45,530 bases of DNA from Eubacteriaceae bacterium (lineage in GTDB: Bacteria > Bacillota > Clostridia > Lachnospirales > Lachnospiraceae). Under the pieces are notes generated by a model. The model saw only the letters and a program-made list of their open reading frames with translations, searched no databases and was not told the DNA's origin. The number at the start of each line of letters is the position of its first letter. Position 1 is the first letter of the stretch. The stretch covers positions 1-45,530 of the forward strand of contig CAJSYQ010000031.1 in assembly GCA_910574015.1 (NCBI GenBank), given 5' to 3'. This document shows positions 1 through 9,230 of the stretch, in pieces. The translations under genes were made by a program, and so were the position numbers.

Positions 1-61
1 TTTCTTTATAGTATAACACACTATTACAAACAAGTACATATAGAATCAAAAAATTTGACAA

Positions 62-98
62 AAAAATACAGGCATTACAAGGCCTGCAACGTATTTTT
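62..98. terminator. Bidirectional hairpin terminator at the window's left edge
   Basis: CAGGC (69-73) pairs with GCCTG (82-86). Flanking AAAATAC and GTATTTT can extend the stem. T-runs lie on the outer side in both directions. It probably ends a gene lying left of the window. No gene is visible in 1-275. Confidence 0.5.
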
Positions 99-202
99 CT
101 CTTATTCAACTGTCAAACTCCCGGGTTTATCCTTTCATATTATAGTGGCAAGCCGGCAATTCGTCAAATGGTTCCTGGCGGCAGCGTGATTCAAAATTTG
201 CA

Positions 203-231
203 TTGACAGTGCCGATATGATATACTTAATT
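203..231 (+). promoter_or_regulatory. Probable promoter of the DUF5717 operon
   Basis: A perfect TTGACA -35 box lies at 203-208. The AT-rich stretch at 222-231 sits at -10 distance, but the -10 match is weak. It lies about 45 bases before the first start codon of the operon. Confidence 0.4.
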
Positions 232-275
232 GATATACACTGACTGATTACGTTTAAAATAAGGTGAGGTTGTAC

Positions 276-3200
276 ATGAAGGAAAAAGTTTTGTCACTGG
301 CAAAAGGAAATTTCACATATGAACCGCCGGCGCTTATTCTAAATCCGGAGAGACTGGAATCCCAAATTGTGGCGGGAACAAAGACGGCGTTGTCCTTCGT
401 TCTGAAAAATCAGCGCGGATCCCAGATTAAGGGATTTGGTTCCGTGGAAGAACCGGCGATGAGCTTTCTGCCTGTCTTTCATGCGGAGATCAATGAACTG
501 CAGGTGGAGGTGGACGCCGCAGAACTGATTCCGGGAGAGACACTGAAGGGGGAGATCCATCTGGTGACGGACTGCGGGGAGGCGGCGCTTCCCTATGACA
601 TAAAGATCATCCCGCCTGAGCTTGCCGATGAGAGGGGCGTAATTAACGACTATCACAAGCTGCGTGAACGGTTTCAGGAAAACCCGGAGCACGGGGCGGC
701 ATTGTTTCATGATCCGCTGTTTGAAGAGGTTTTTTTGTACCGGGATCAGTCCGGCAGACGGCTCTATCACATGCTGCAGACCAGGGACAGCCGGCTGCAC
801 AGCATGGAAGAATTTCTGGTGGCGAAGGGGAAGAAGAAACCGATCCGCTTCCAGCTGAAGCATCCGGCGTCCGGGCAGAAAAAGAAGATCGAGATCGAAT
901 ATGAGATACAGGGGGCAGACATACAGGATTCCCTCCAGATCCGGGTGAATACATGGGGCAGCATGGGGGTGCAGATCCGGAGTACGCAGGATTTTATTGA
1001 GCCGGAACGGCACAGACTCTGGACCGATGAATTTGTGGGCAGCACGGCGGCGGTCCCATTCCGGATACTGGCGGACCGGGTACCGGCGGGCAGAAGATTT
1101 GGCAGCCTGATCGTGGAATCCCTTTATGAGACCCAGGAGATCCGGATCAGTGCGCACAATGACCGGGATGCCAGGAGCCGGAAGGTGGCGCGTGCCAGAA
1201 AGGCGGCCACGGCTCTTCTTGTCAGGACATATCTTGCCTGGCAGGAGGGACGGATTGAGGAAACAGATTTTCAGGAAATGCTCCGGAAAAACAGAGTAGT
1301 GATCCGCAAGCTGAGTGGGGAGTATGAGCTCTCCATGAGCGGATACATTGCCGTGATCCTGAAGGATGAAGCAGAGATTCTGAATTTTTACCAAAAGACA
1401 GAATATATGGAGCCGCCGCAGCCGGGGGCGGGCGTCAGGGAGGTAGAGAACTATATCTTGACGGAATACGTGAAATACCTCTATTCAGAAAGGGAGGAAG
1501 AGAGGCAGCGGATCATCCGGCTTCTGGAGGTCTATACAGATAATGGGTATCAGAGTGTACCATTATTTCTTATGTCGCTGCATGTGGAGGACAAATACCA
1601 TACCGTGGAGAATAGGGCGGAGGCACTATGGCAGCAGCTGGGAAATTACCCAAAGCATGTGCTGCTCCACTCCGAACTTCTTCGGGTGTTTCGTCAGGAA
1701 CCCCAGGTCATCACTACACTGGATCGGGATACGTTGACGACGGTTTGTTATGGGATCAGACAGGGGCTGATCACGGAGGAAATCTCATTGGCGGTGAGCT
1801 ATCTGGCAGAGCGGGCCGGATCCTGGGATGGACTTCTCTTTCATGTTTTGGCGGAGCTGTACGAACAGTTTGAACAGGAGGATACCCTTCGGAGTATCTG
1901 CGGTCTTCTGATCCGTAGTGAAAAGAGGGAAAGGAGATATTTTCCATGGTTTGCGGCGGGGGTGGAGCGGCATCTCAGACTGACCGAGCTGTATGAATAC
2001 TATATGTATACGATGGACACAGCGTCTGCTTTCTCTCTGCCGGATTCCGTTATCTCCTATTTTCAATATGAGAATCATCTCAACGACCGGTGCAAGGCGT
2101 TTTTATATGCGTACATTATAAAGAATCAGAGAGAGCAGCCGGAGGTGTTTCGGGCATATGGCACCCATATACGGGAATATGCCTTAAGACAGCTGGAGAG
2201 ACACCGTGTCACTGAGGATATTGCGGTGATCTATGAGGGGCTTTTCAAGGAGGGGAATATCCGGGATTCCGTGGCGAAGGATCTGCCGTATGTTATGTTC
2301 AACCACCTTCTCATCTGCGCCGACAGCCGGATGCAGTCAGTGTTGGTGATACATACGGAGATGGAGGAAGAGGCGGTCTACTCCCTGAGGAACGGACAGG
2401 CGGTGATCCAGATTTATACATCCGATTATCTGTTGTTCTTTGTGGATCAGGAGGGACATTATTGTACCGGGTCGGTGGACTATCAGCTGAAGAAGCTGCT
2501 CCATCTGGATGCGTTTGCTGTATTATGCTTTGAGCACGGGTCAGAGCATGTCCATCTGCTGGCGCATCTTGCCGTGAAAGCCATCCGGGCGGCCCGTCTC
2601 AGCGATACCCAGGCGGCCGTCCTGCAGAGGGCGGCAGAGCTGGGATGTTTCTGTGAGCACGCCCGAAGCAGGCTGCTGATGAGGCTCTACGACCATTATT
2701 CCCAGAAGAAGCATACGAATCTGCTGGTGGAGCTGCTGGAACTGCTGGAGCCGGAGACGGTCAGAAGGGAGCGTCTGGGAGAGGTGGCGGCGGCCTGCAT
2801 CAACCTTGGGGGCCATCCGGGGATGTATGACAGGGCGGAACGTATGCTGTCACGCCACGGCGTAAAGGACTGTGACAAGAAGGCGCTGCTGCTTCTGGTT
2901 AAGGATCGGATCCTCAAATATAACGGCGGTTTTGTACCGCTGCTGGTTAAGTGGTCTTTCTATCTGTACCGTCAGGGCTGGTATGACAATGAGGTAATGA
3001 ACTACCTGGCTGATTTTTATATGGGCAGCACGGATACCCTTTCAGCGGTCTACGGAAAATGCCGGGAGCTGTCCCAGGGAATAATGGAGGATGGGGCGAA
3101 GGAGAGACTGCTGGGTCAGATTCTCTTTGCCGGAAGGAATCCGATGGATCACAGCCAGGTTTTTTTGGAATACTATGAAAACGGAAAGAACCGGGTGCTG

Positions 3201-3842
3201 GTGAAGGCATTTCTCTCTGAGATTGCCTATGAGTATGTGACAGACCGTCTGGAACTCACGGAGGAGATCTTTGTCAAAATAGAGAAAGAGGCGTTTTATG
3301 TGCGGGATACCGTTATGGTCCTGGCGGCGCTGAAGTACTACAGCGCCTGGAAGACCTTTGCCTGGAAACAGAAGGAATTCATTGAAAGAAATCTGGAGCA
3401 GTTTGCCAGTGAGGGCCTTATTCTGACATTTATGAAACGGTTTATCGGAAAGACGGCGGTTCCCTATGAGATTGAGAATACGCTGATCATTCAGTATAAC
3501 AGCGGGACGCAGAAGGGTGTCTTTCTGCATACCGGCACGGGAGACGGCCGGTTTGAGACGGAACCCATGCGCCGGGTTTTTGACGGCATCTATATCAAAG
3601 AGCTGCTGCTTTTCTCGGATGAGGAAAAGATCTGCTATATCGAAGAGGAAGAGACCGGTAAAAAGACGGACCGGATCCATGTAAAGCAGATGAAGACAGA
3701 TGCCCCGGCTCCGGGCTTTTTCCAGATGGTAAATGAGATGATCCGGGCGAAGGAGGAGCATGACGAAGAGAAATACGAACAACTCAGGCGTCGGTACGAG
3801 AGACAGCACGCAGTGGCAGAAAGGCTGTTTAAGCTGCAGTAG
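276..3842 (+). CDS. DUF5717 family protein (large, unknown function)
   Basis: This is a protein of about 1188 residues. I recognise it from length, neighbours and sequence style as the DUF5717 family, known mainly from Lachnospiraceae; its biochemical role is not known. The N-terminal 300 residues are rich in beta-strand-like segments. The rest reads as alpha-helical repeats, with many short amphipathic helices and Leu/Glu/Arg-rich stretches. No signal peptide or membrane segment is evident, so it should be cytoplasmic. I chose ATG 276 over the in-frame GTG at 264 because AAGGTGAGG (261-269) is then a well-spaced ribosome binding site. The DUF5716 gene follows after 27 bases, so the two are probably co-transcribed. 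The scaffold-like repeat structure suggests a partner for the Hsp70-like protein, but that is inference. Confidence 0.8.
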   Translation: MKEKVLSLAKGNFTYEPPALILNPERLESQIVAGTKTALSFVLKNQRGSQIKGFGSVEEPAMSFLPVFHAEINELQVEVDAAELIPGETLKGEIHLVTDCGEAALPYDIKIIPPELADERGVINDYHKLRERFQENPEHGAALFHDPLFEEVFLYRDQSGRRLYHMLQTRDSRLHSMEEFLVAKGKKKPIRFQLKHPASGQKKKIEIEYEIQGADIQDSLQIRVNTWGSMGVQIRSTQDFIEPERHRLWTDEFVGSTAAVPFRILADRVPAGRRFGSLIVESLYETQEIRISAHNDRDARSRKVARARKAATALLVRTYLAWQEGRIEETDFQEMLRKNRVVIRKLSGEYELSMSGYIAVILKDEAEILNFYQKTEYMEPPQPGAGVREVENYILTEYVKYLYSEREEERQRIIRLLEVYTDNGYQSVPLFLMSLHVEDKYHTVENRAEALWQQLGNYPKHVLLHSELLRVFRQEPQVITTLDRDTLTTVCYGIRQGLITEEISLAVSYLAERAGSWDGLLFHVLAELYEQFEQEDTLRSICGLLIRSEKRERRYFPWFAAGVERHLRLTELYEYYMYTMDTASAFSLPDSVISYFQYENHLNDRCKAFLYAYIIKNQREQPEVFRAYGTHIREYALRQLERHRVTEDIAVIYEGLFKEGNIRDSVAKDLPYVMFNHLLICADSRMQSVLVIHTEMEEEAVYSLRNGQAVIQIYTSDYLLFFVDQEGHYCTGSVDYQLKKLLHLDAFAVLCFEHGSEHVHLLAHLAVKAIRAARLSDTQAAVLQRAAELGCFCEHARSRLLMRLYDHYSQKKHTNLLVELLELLEPETVRRERLGEVAAACINLGGHPGMYDRAERMLSRHGVKDCDKKALLLLVKDRILKYNGGFVPLLVKWSFYLYRQGWYDNEVMNYLADFYMGSTDTLSAVYGKCRELSQGIMEDGAKERLLGQILFAGRNPMDHSQVFLEYYENGKNRVLVKAFLSEIAYEYVTDRLELTEEIFVKIEKEAFYVRDTVMVLAALKYYSAWKTFAWKQKEFIERNLEQFASEGLILTFMKRFIGKTAVPYEIENTLIIQYNSGTQKGVFLHTGTGDGRFETEPMRRVFDGIYIKELLLFSDEEKICYIEEEETGKKTDRIHVKQMKTDAPAPGFFQMVNEMIRAKEEHDEEKYEQLRRRYERQHAVAERLFKLQ

Positions 3843-3869
3843 AGACTGGGGTAAGGAAGTGAGGTCATT

Positions 3870-5069
3870 ATGAGCAATCGGACATTATTGCTGGGACTGG
3901 ATCTGGGGGACGATAAGACCCAGCTGGCGGTATACAACAGGGAGAGCCGGGAACCGGAACTGATGGGGGCGACGGAGGAGAATCCTGAGGCGTTGTACGA
4001 CACGGTGATCCAGATGGAAGGGATGGAACCGCTCACCGGTTTTCTGCCCCGGATCCGTCAGGGAGAGGAAATCGTGGTGGAGGGGAAGAAATCCGACCCG
4101 GTGAATGTCCTGGCATACTATTTCCGCAGAACGCTGGCTCAGACGCGGAAGCATTACCCTTCGGAGACAATCCGGCAGCTGGTGGTCACCGTGGAGGAAA
4201 CCTCTCTCTCTTTCGTGCAGTTGATCTACGATGCGCTGGAAAGGCTGGGGATTGGCAGGGACCGGGCCCTTGTCCTGGGACATAGGCAGAGCTATCTGTA
4301 TTTTGTGTTATATCAAAAGGCGGAGCTTTGGGTAAATGATGTGGGACTCTTTGATTATGACGGAGTTCATCTCAGTTATTACCAGATGCAGCTGGACCGC
4401 AGGAAGAAGCCGATTCCGGTGCGGGTGATGGAGAGGGATTTTACAGGAGCCATGTCGGTGGCGGATGTGGATGCGTCCGGCCGGGGAGCTGTCTTTGAGA
4501 ACATCGTATACAGCGCCCTTCACAAGCAGATTCTGTCCACTCTCTATATGACGGGTTCCGGCTTTGAGGATGAATGGACCGATGCGGTATTTCAAAAGCT
4601 GTGTGTCGGACGACGGCTATTCCGGGGACAGAATCTCTATGTAAGCGGTGCCTGCTATGCGGCGAAGGAGATGGGCGGCAAGCCCCGACTGACGGACTAT
4701 TTGCTGATGGACGAAGATATGCTGACCTCACACCTGTCCATACAGGTATATAAGGACGCAAAGGTGCAGGATCATATTTTGGCGAAGGCGGGGATTCCCT
4801 GGTATCAGATAGACAATACGATAGAGCTGATACCGGACGGGGAAAATGAACTGAGTTTGACAGTGACAGACATTTTTTCACAGAAACAGCGGCATTTTAT
4901 ACTGGATCTCGAACCGGTGGCAGGAAAGACCGGAAGGCAGTGCCGGCTTGCCCTGAGAGTCCGGTTCAGCGATATTCACACTTGTATTGTGACGATGAAA
5001 GACAAGGGATTTGGCGAGCTCTTCCCTACATCCAACCGGATCTGGGAAAGGACCATCACCATATCCTGA
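3870..5069 (+). CDS. DUF5716 family protein, degenerate Hsp70/actin-like ATPase fold
   Basis: The protein has 399 residues. Residues 7-17 (LLGLDLGDDKT) resemble the phosphate-1 loop of Hsp70/actin ATPases. Residues 105-123 (starting VVTVEE) resemble the Hsp70 segment that begins VITVPA. Residues 155-171 (VNDVGLFDYDGVHLSYY) sit where phosphate-2 is expected, but the usual DLGGG glycines are mostly missing. LYVSGACYAAKEMGG near 257-271 resembles the adenosine-binding GAA turn. It may bind nucleotide without hydrolysing it well. No substrate-binding domain of DnaK type is seen at the C-terminus; about 100 beta-rich residues replace it. The family assignment to DUF5716 is from memory of this gene pair. 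A good ribosome site (GGAAGTGAGG) precedes the start. Confidence 0.75.
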   Translation: MSNRTLLLGLDLGDDKTQLAVYNRESREPELMGATEENPEALYDTVIQMEGMEPLTGFLPRIRQGEEIVVEGKKSDPVNVLAYYFRRTLAQTRKHYPSETIRQLVVTVEETSLSFVQLIYDALERLGIGRDRALVLGHRQSYLYFVLYQKAELWVNDVGLFDYDGVHLSYYQMQLDRRKKPIPVRVMERDFTGAMSVADVDASGRGAVFENIVYSALHKQILSTLYMTGSGFEDEWTDAVFQKLCVGRRLFRGQNLYVSGACYAAKEMGGKPRLTDYLLMDEDMLTSHLSIQVYKDAKVQDHILAKAGIPWYQIDNTIELIPDGENELSLTVTDIFSQKQRHFILDLEPVAGKTGRQCRLALRVRFSDIHTCIVTMKDKGFGELFPTSNRIWERTITIS

Positions 5070-5091
5070 CAGAAGAGGAGGTTATTCTCAT

Positions 5092-5859
5092 ATGCTTATC
5101 CTGTGTGACGGAAGACTGGCAGAAAAGCCGTATAAGATGCCGGTAACCAGACAGAATATATATTCTCTGGAAGAACTCTGCTACTATATTTATCATAATA
5201 TCTATACGATCACAGAGGAGTTTTTCCAGGAATCCCTGGCAGACTGGCTCCGGGAGGAGACCGGGCATCCGGTTCTGGCCAAGAAGGTTCACAATATGCT
5301 TGGCTCTGAAATGAAGCTGAAGGATATGGTGGTGACGATTCTGTGCGGCTGTGACTTTTATCGGGAGAGTGAGATCCGGTCGCTGGTGAGGGTTATGGAT
5401 GAGATCGCCAACCTTCCCATCCACAAGAAGAAAAAGATCCGGGCCGACAATTATCTGCGGTCCGGCCGCTGTGGGAGAAGTCTGTTGGAGTACCGCAAGC
5501 TTCTGCAGGGGAGTCTGGCCATGAATTTCTCCACAGAGGAGTACGGCGATATTTTGCACAATCAGGGCATCGCCCATTTTTATGCCTGTTCCTTTGGGGA
5601 GGCAGAGCGTGATTTTAAGGAAGCCTATGCAAGGAATAATAAGAAAATCTCCCTGCGGCACTATCTCTGGGTGCTGCTCATACAGGAAAAGGAAGAATTG
5701 TTTGAGTCGGAGGCAGTCTCTTTCGGCCTTTCTCCGGATGAGATCAATTCCGTTCTGATCCAGTACAAAGAGGCGGCAGCGCAGTGCCGGATTCCACAGG
5801 GCAGTAAGGACGACACAGAGAGATACAAAAAACAGCTGACAGAGGCGTATGCCTGCTGA
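5092..5859 (+). CDS. Helical TPR-like protein of unknown function
   Basis: The protein has 255 residues and no recognised family name. ATG 5092 is preferred over upstream in-frame starts because AGAAGAGGAGG (5071-5081) is placed correctly before it and it avoids overlapping the DUF5716 gene. Residues 1-130 are helical. The region around HNQGIAHFYACSFGEAERDFKEAY matches the TPR pattern: a small residue at position 8, then Tyr, Phe, Ala and an acidic end. A second repeat-like stretch follows. No membrane segment is present. It sits 22 bases after DUF5716 and 15 before the next gene, so it is part of the same operon. A role as an adaptor between the Hsp70-like protein and the membrane protein downstream is only inferred. 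Confidence 0.65.
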   Translation: MLILCDGRLAEKPYKMPVTRQNIYSLEELCYYIYHNIYTITEEFFQESLADWLREETGHPVLAKKVHNMLGSEMKLKDMVVTILCGCDFYRESEIRSLVRVMDEIANLPIHKKKKIRADNYLRSGRCGRSLLEYRKLLQGSLAMNFSTEEYGDILHNQGIAHFYACSFGEAERDFKEAYARNNKKISLRHYLWVLLIQEKEELFESEAVSFGLSPDEINSVLIQYKEAAAQCRIPQGSKDDTERYKKQLTEAYAC

Positions 5860-5874
5860 GTAAGGAGGAAAATT

Positions 5875-7092
5875 TTGGCTATTCAATTGTTCCGTAGGAA
5901 AAACAGGACAGAGTCTGACGGGCAGGGGGAGCAGCTGGTGCCGGAATCCCAAACAGAGGAGATACAGGAGCTGGTATTACAGGAACCAGGCGTTGGCGAC
6001 AAGGCGCTGAAGATCGAGAAGGAGAAGGTGGATCTGAAAAATGATTCCGCCAGGATCGCTTATCTGCAGAGACTCTATGAGGCGATCCAGGAGGCGAAGA
6101 ACCAGTGTGGCGATATTAAATATGAATATGCCCAGGTCACCTCCTACCTCCGGGATATCCAGCTGATCGACCAGGCCCCGCCGGAGGAAAAGACGGAGCT
6201 GTATGCCGCGGCGCGCCGGATCGTGGAGCTGATGGCAGAGCGGCAGCGACTGCAGCGGCAGAAATATAAGATGACGGACGCCCAGAAGCGGATGATGGAG
6301 AATAACGAGGCGTCTGTGCCGGAGGACTGCAGCAAGCTGAAGGGGTATGAGGACTATCAGATCAAGATAAAAAATGACCTCCGCCAGCTGGGCAGTGAGA
6401 AAAACCTTCTTCTGGCGGACAAAAGGGATATCATCCGCAGACAGAGAGCGCTAAAGACAATTGGCAAGGTGCTGTCCCTTATTCTCGTGGCAGTGGGGAC
6501 GATGATGCTGGCCCTGCTATACCTCTTTCAGATTGATATCGCCGTACCCTTTGTGGCAACGGCGGCCTTTGCTTTCGTGATCGCAGCCATCATCCTCAAT
6601 GAGGCAAGGAAGAACCGGATCGACATGGTGATTACGGAGAAGAAATGCAATCGGGCGGTGTTTCTCAGCAACCGGGTGAAGATCAAGTATGTAAATAATG
6701 TGCGGACGCTGGATTATATGTACCACAAATACCAGGTGCGCAACGCCACGGAGCTGGAGTTTGTATATGGACAGTACCGCAAGGCAAAGAAGGAGTGGGC
6801 GAAGCAGCGGGAGAGTACCGTGCTTCTCAATGAGAGCAACCAGGTGCTGCTCCGGGAGCTGCAGCGCCTTGGTTTAAAGGACCGGGACATCTGGTTTGCC
6901 CAGGCAAAGGCGCTGGTGGATCCGAAGGAAATGGTGGAGGTGCGGCATGAGCTGAATGTGCGCCGGCAGAAGCTGCGTGAGCAGCTGGATTATAACACCG
7001 GAGTAATGGAAGACTGCCTGGAGGAGATGGAGGCGATCCGGGATAAGAAGCCGGAATATGCCGAAGAGGTGGAGCGGATACTGGGAAAGTAG
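5875..7092 (+). CDS. Coiled-coil membrane protein of unknown function
   Basis: The protein has 405 residues and starts at TTG 5875, supported by a strong AAGGAGG (5862-5868) six bases upstream. No alternative ATG has such a site. Residues 45-195 are highly charged heptad-like helix, probably coiled coil. Two hydrophobic segments at about 198-218 and 223-242 form a membrane hairpin. Residues 245-405 are again charged helix. Both long arms would therefore be on the same, presumably cytoplasmic, side. The shape resembles a membrane anchor or tether. As the fourth gene of the DUF5717 operon, it could attach the other three products to the membrane (inference). No family name is recalled with confidence. 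Confidence 0.65.
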   Translation: MAIQLFRRKNRTESDGQGEQLVPESQTEEIQELVLQEPGVGDKALKIEKEKVDLKNDSARIAYLQRLYEAIQEAKNQCGDIKYEYAQVTSYLRDIQLIDQAPPEEKTELYAAARRIVELMAERQRLQRQKYKMTDAQKRMMENNEASVPEDCSKLKGYEDYQIKIKNDLRQLGSEKNLLLADKRDIIRRQRALKTIGKVLSLILVAVGTMMLALLYLFQIDIAVPFVATAAFAFVIAAIILNEARKNRIDMVITEKKCNRAVFLSNRVKIKYVNNVRTLDYMYHKYQVRNATELEFVYGQYRKAKKEWAKQRESTVLLNESNQVLLRELQRLGLKDRDIWFAQAKALVDPKEMVEVRHELNVRRQKLREQLDYNTGVMEDCLEEMEAIRDKKPEYAEEVERILGK

Positions 7093-7123
7093 CTCCAGGA
7101 TAACAAGAGAGGGGAGAGACAAG

Positions 7124-7753
7124 ATGAAACCGGAGATAGATTATACATTGTATCTCTGTACGGACCGTGACATTATGACGGTGGATAAAATAGAGGATTC
7201 GGTAGAGCTGGCCATCCAGGGAGGCTGCGGCGTCGTCCAGCTCCGGGAGAAAAAATGCTCCTCCCGGGAGTTTTATAAGATTGCCATGAGTGTCAAGCAG
7301 GTGACGGACGCCTATGAGGTGCCGCTGCTGATCAATGACAGGGTGGATATCGCCTTGGCCGTGGGAGCAGACGGGGTACATCTCGGACAGAATGATCTCC
7401 CGGTGCAGGTGGCGCGGGAACTGTTGGGAGAAGACAAGATCATTGGCGCTACGGCCAATACGGTAGAGCTTGCCGTGAAAGCCATGAAGTCGGGAGCCGA
7501 TTACCTTGGCGTCGGAGATGTCTTTGGAACGATGACGAAACAGGGAACGAGACATATTACGCTGGATGACTTAAAGAAGATACGCCAGGCAGTGTCCATA
7601 CCCATCGTGGCCATAGGAGGGGTGAATGCGGACAATATCGCACTGCTGAAACCTGCCGGAGTCAACGGGGCAGCCGTAATCTCCGCTGTCGTGGGACAGA
7701 AGGATATCACGGCTGCCGCCGAAAAGCTTATCGCAAATTTTCTAGGAGCATAA
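7124..7753 (+). CDS. thiE: Thiamine phosphate synthase ThiE
   Basis: The protein has 209 residues, normal for ThiE. The enzyme joins hydroxymethylpyrimidine diphosphate and the thiazole phosphate to make thiamine phosphate in the cytoplasm. Visible family motifs, in order, are VVQLREK (diphosphate-binding), INDRVDIALAVGADGVHLGQ, IGATA, the GVGDVFGTMTKQGT loop that binds thiazole phosphate, and VAIGGV near the C-terminus. GVGDVFGTMTK replaces the commoner GVGPIFPTxTK, a conservative variant. ATG 7124 follows GAGGGGAGAG. It begins only 31 bases after the coiled-coil gene, so it is probably read from the same transcript. No TPP riboswitch is visible here. Its 3' end overlaps the convergent PHP gene by 26 bases. 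Confidence 0.93.
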   Translation: MKPEIDYTLYLCTDRDIMTVDKIEDSVELAIQGGCGVVQLREKKCSSREFYKIAMSVKQVTDAYEVPLLINDRVDIALAVGADGVHLGQNDLPVQVARELLGEDKIIGATANTVELAVKAMKSGADYLGVGDVFGTMTKQGTRHITLDDLKKIRQAVSIPIVAIGGVNADNIALLKPAGVNGAAVISAVVGQKDITAAAEKLIANFLGA

Positions 7754-8573
7754 CGGGTACACGAAGATTTCCCTCGCCCCTGCCGATCTCAAGATCCGGC
7801 TTGTTGGCGCCGTGGAAGTCGGTGCCGCCTGTGATAAACAGACCGAAGTCCTGTGCAAGCTTACGGACAAAGGCCTCATCGTTGCCGCGGTTGCGGGAAT
7901 ATATGGCCTCGATGCCGCGGAGACCGCAGGCTTTCGTCTCGGTCAGCAGCTGATGCAGCTCCGTCACCGACATTTTATAGAGCAGAGGGTGTGCCAGTAC
8001 AGGCAGACCGCCTGCTTTTTTTATCAGCTCGATTCCGGACTGGGGCGTCAGGTATCTGCGGGATACAAAATAGGGACCGTCCTGCGCCAGTATTTCTTTA
8101 AAGGCGAAGTCAATGCTCGGTATGGCGCCCTGTTCCATCAGAAAACGGGCGAAATGCGCTCTGGTGAGGATCGTTCCGTGAAAGCGGGAGGTCAGTGACT
8201 CGTAATCAATGGGATAGCCGGCGGCACTGAGATTTTCGCACATCTGCCGGTTCCGGCTGTCCCGCTCCCGGGCAATGTCAGCCAGGGTCTCCACAAGCTC
8301 CGGCTGTGTGTAGTCCACATTATAGCCCAGGATATGGATCTCCTTCTTGCGTGAGGGAGAGATCGTGTGCTCGCAGGAGAGCTCTACTCCCGGGATCACC
8401 CGGATATTTCTGCCCCTGGCTGCCGCCAGGGCAGCTGCCACGCCGTCTACCGTATCGTGGTCAGTCAGTGCAAAAGCAACAAGATTGCTCTCAATGGCAA
8501 GATCTACCAGCTCTTCAGGGGTAAGGGTGCCGTCGGAACAGCAGGAATGAACGTGTAAATCAATATATTGCAT
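7728..8573 (-). CDS. PHP-domain phosphoesterase (TrpH / RNase AM-like)
   Basis: The protein has 281 residues. PHP motif 1 is DLHVHSCCSDG (two metal-binding His). Motif 2 is ALTDHDTVDG, followed by PGVELSCE. A conserved IHILGYNVD lies further on, VLAHPLL is the third metal cluster, and GGTDFHG is the C-terminal motif. This order matches YciV/TrpH proteins, which hydrolyse 3',5'-bisphosphonucleotides or short RNA 5' ends. Substrate identity here is inferred from the family. ATG 8573 is chosen; an in-frame ATG at 8597 lacks a ribosome site, while AAAGGA lies between the two. The gene ends inside the end of thiE on the opposite strand. Confidence 0.85.
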   Translation of the reverse strand: MQYIDLHVHSCCSDGTLTPEELVDLAIESNLVAFALTDHDTVDGVAAALAAARGRNIRVIPGVELSCEHTISPSRKKEIHILGYNVDYTQPELVETLADIARERDSRNRQMCENLSAAGYPIDYESLTSRFHGTILTRAHFARFLMEQGAIPSIDFAFKEILAQDGPYFVSRRYLTPQSGIELIKKAGGLPVLAHPLLYKMSVTELHQLLTETKACGLRGIEAIYSRNRGNDEAFVRKLAQDFGLFITGGTDFHGANKPDLEIGRGEGNLRVPVMLLENLR

Positions 8574-8675
8574 GGTGCACTCAGATTCCTTTCTCATATT
8601 TTTTTCTTAATATAATAGCACAGTTCTTCTTTTTTGAAAAGAAACATAATATTAATAAACAGAGAAAATATTATA

Positions 8676-8696
8676 AGCCCGGCACGCATCCGGGCT
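8676..8696 (+). other. GC-rich hairpin before the TIGR04086 gene
   Basis: AGCCCGG (8676-8682) and CCGGGCT (8690-8696) form a perfect 7-bp stem with a 7-base loop, just upstream of the GGAAAGGTGATAA ribosome site. There is no T-run, so it is more likely a 5' leader hairpin than a terminator. Confidence 0.4.
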
Positions 8697-8713
8697 GGGA
8701 AAGGTGATAAAGA

Positions 8714-9085
8714 ATGAAACAGAACGTTGTACTGCAGATCGTGAAAGGGATTGTTCTCGCCTATTTCCTCTCGGCACTGGCATTGGTAGTCCTTTCTTTT
8801 GTAATGTATAAGTGGGACGTCTCCGAGAGTGTGATCCGGGGCGGTATTCTGTTTGCCTATGTCTTTTCCTGCTTTATCGGCGGTATGGCTGTCAGCAGGC
8901 AGCACAATGAACGCAAATATCTGTGGGGGCTGCTGATGGGAGCCATCTATTTTGTAATTCTGTGGGGTGTGTCCATGATCGGCAACCGGGGCGCTTTCAG
9001 CGGATTTACCGGAATCCTCCCGGCGCTGGTCCTGTGCCTTCTGGGCGGCATGCTGGGCGGCATGCTGCAGGCGGGCAAAAGATAG
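8714..9085 (+). CDS. TIGR04086 family membrane protein
   Basis: The protein has 123 residues and is almost entirely hydrophobic, with four predicted membrane segments at about 7-31, 42-59, 68-86 and 96-117. Gly-rich turns (GGMLGGML) near the C-terminus and the short RQHNERK loop after helix 2 fit the TIGR04086 family found in Clostridia and Bacilli, whose function is unknown. AAGGTGATAAAG precedes ATG 8714. The gene lies in the divergent gap left of the polymerase gene and right of the PHP gene. It appears to be a single transcription unit or the first gene before the polymerase, about 145 bases upstream. Confidence 0.8.
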   Translation: MKQNVVLQIVKGIVLAYFLSALALVVLSFVMYKWDVSESVIRGGILFAYVFSCFIGGMAVSRQHNERKYLWGLLMGAIYFVILWGVSMIGNRGAFSGFTGILPALVLCLLGGMLGGMLQAGKR

Positions 9086-9230
9086 TAGTGGCAATCGGCG
9101 GGGATTTGTGTTATGGTATCTTTAGAAAATTAATGTATACCGGCTTTGCATAACGGCACCGGTCAGGATCTGTCCGGCTGGTGCCGCTGGGGCCTGCCAG
9201 GAAACAGTGCGCTGGTGGATTGGAGTGGAT

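Noticed and set aside
339-1394. Minus-strand open frame of 351 codons inside DUF5717
   Set aside because: It is antisense to a well-supported gene, is composed of low-complexity His/Pro/Leu-rich residues and has no ribosome site; it is a codon-bias shadow.
7093-7123. TPP riboswitch before thiE
   Set aside because: The gap is 31 bases, far too short for a THI element, and no CUGAGA motif is seen.
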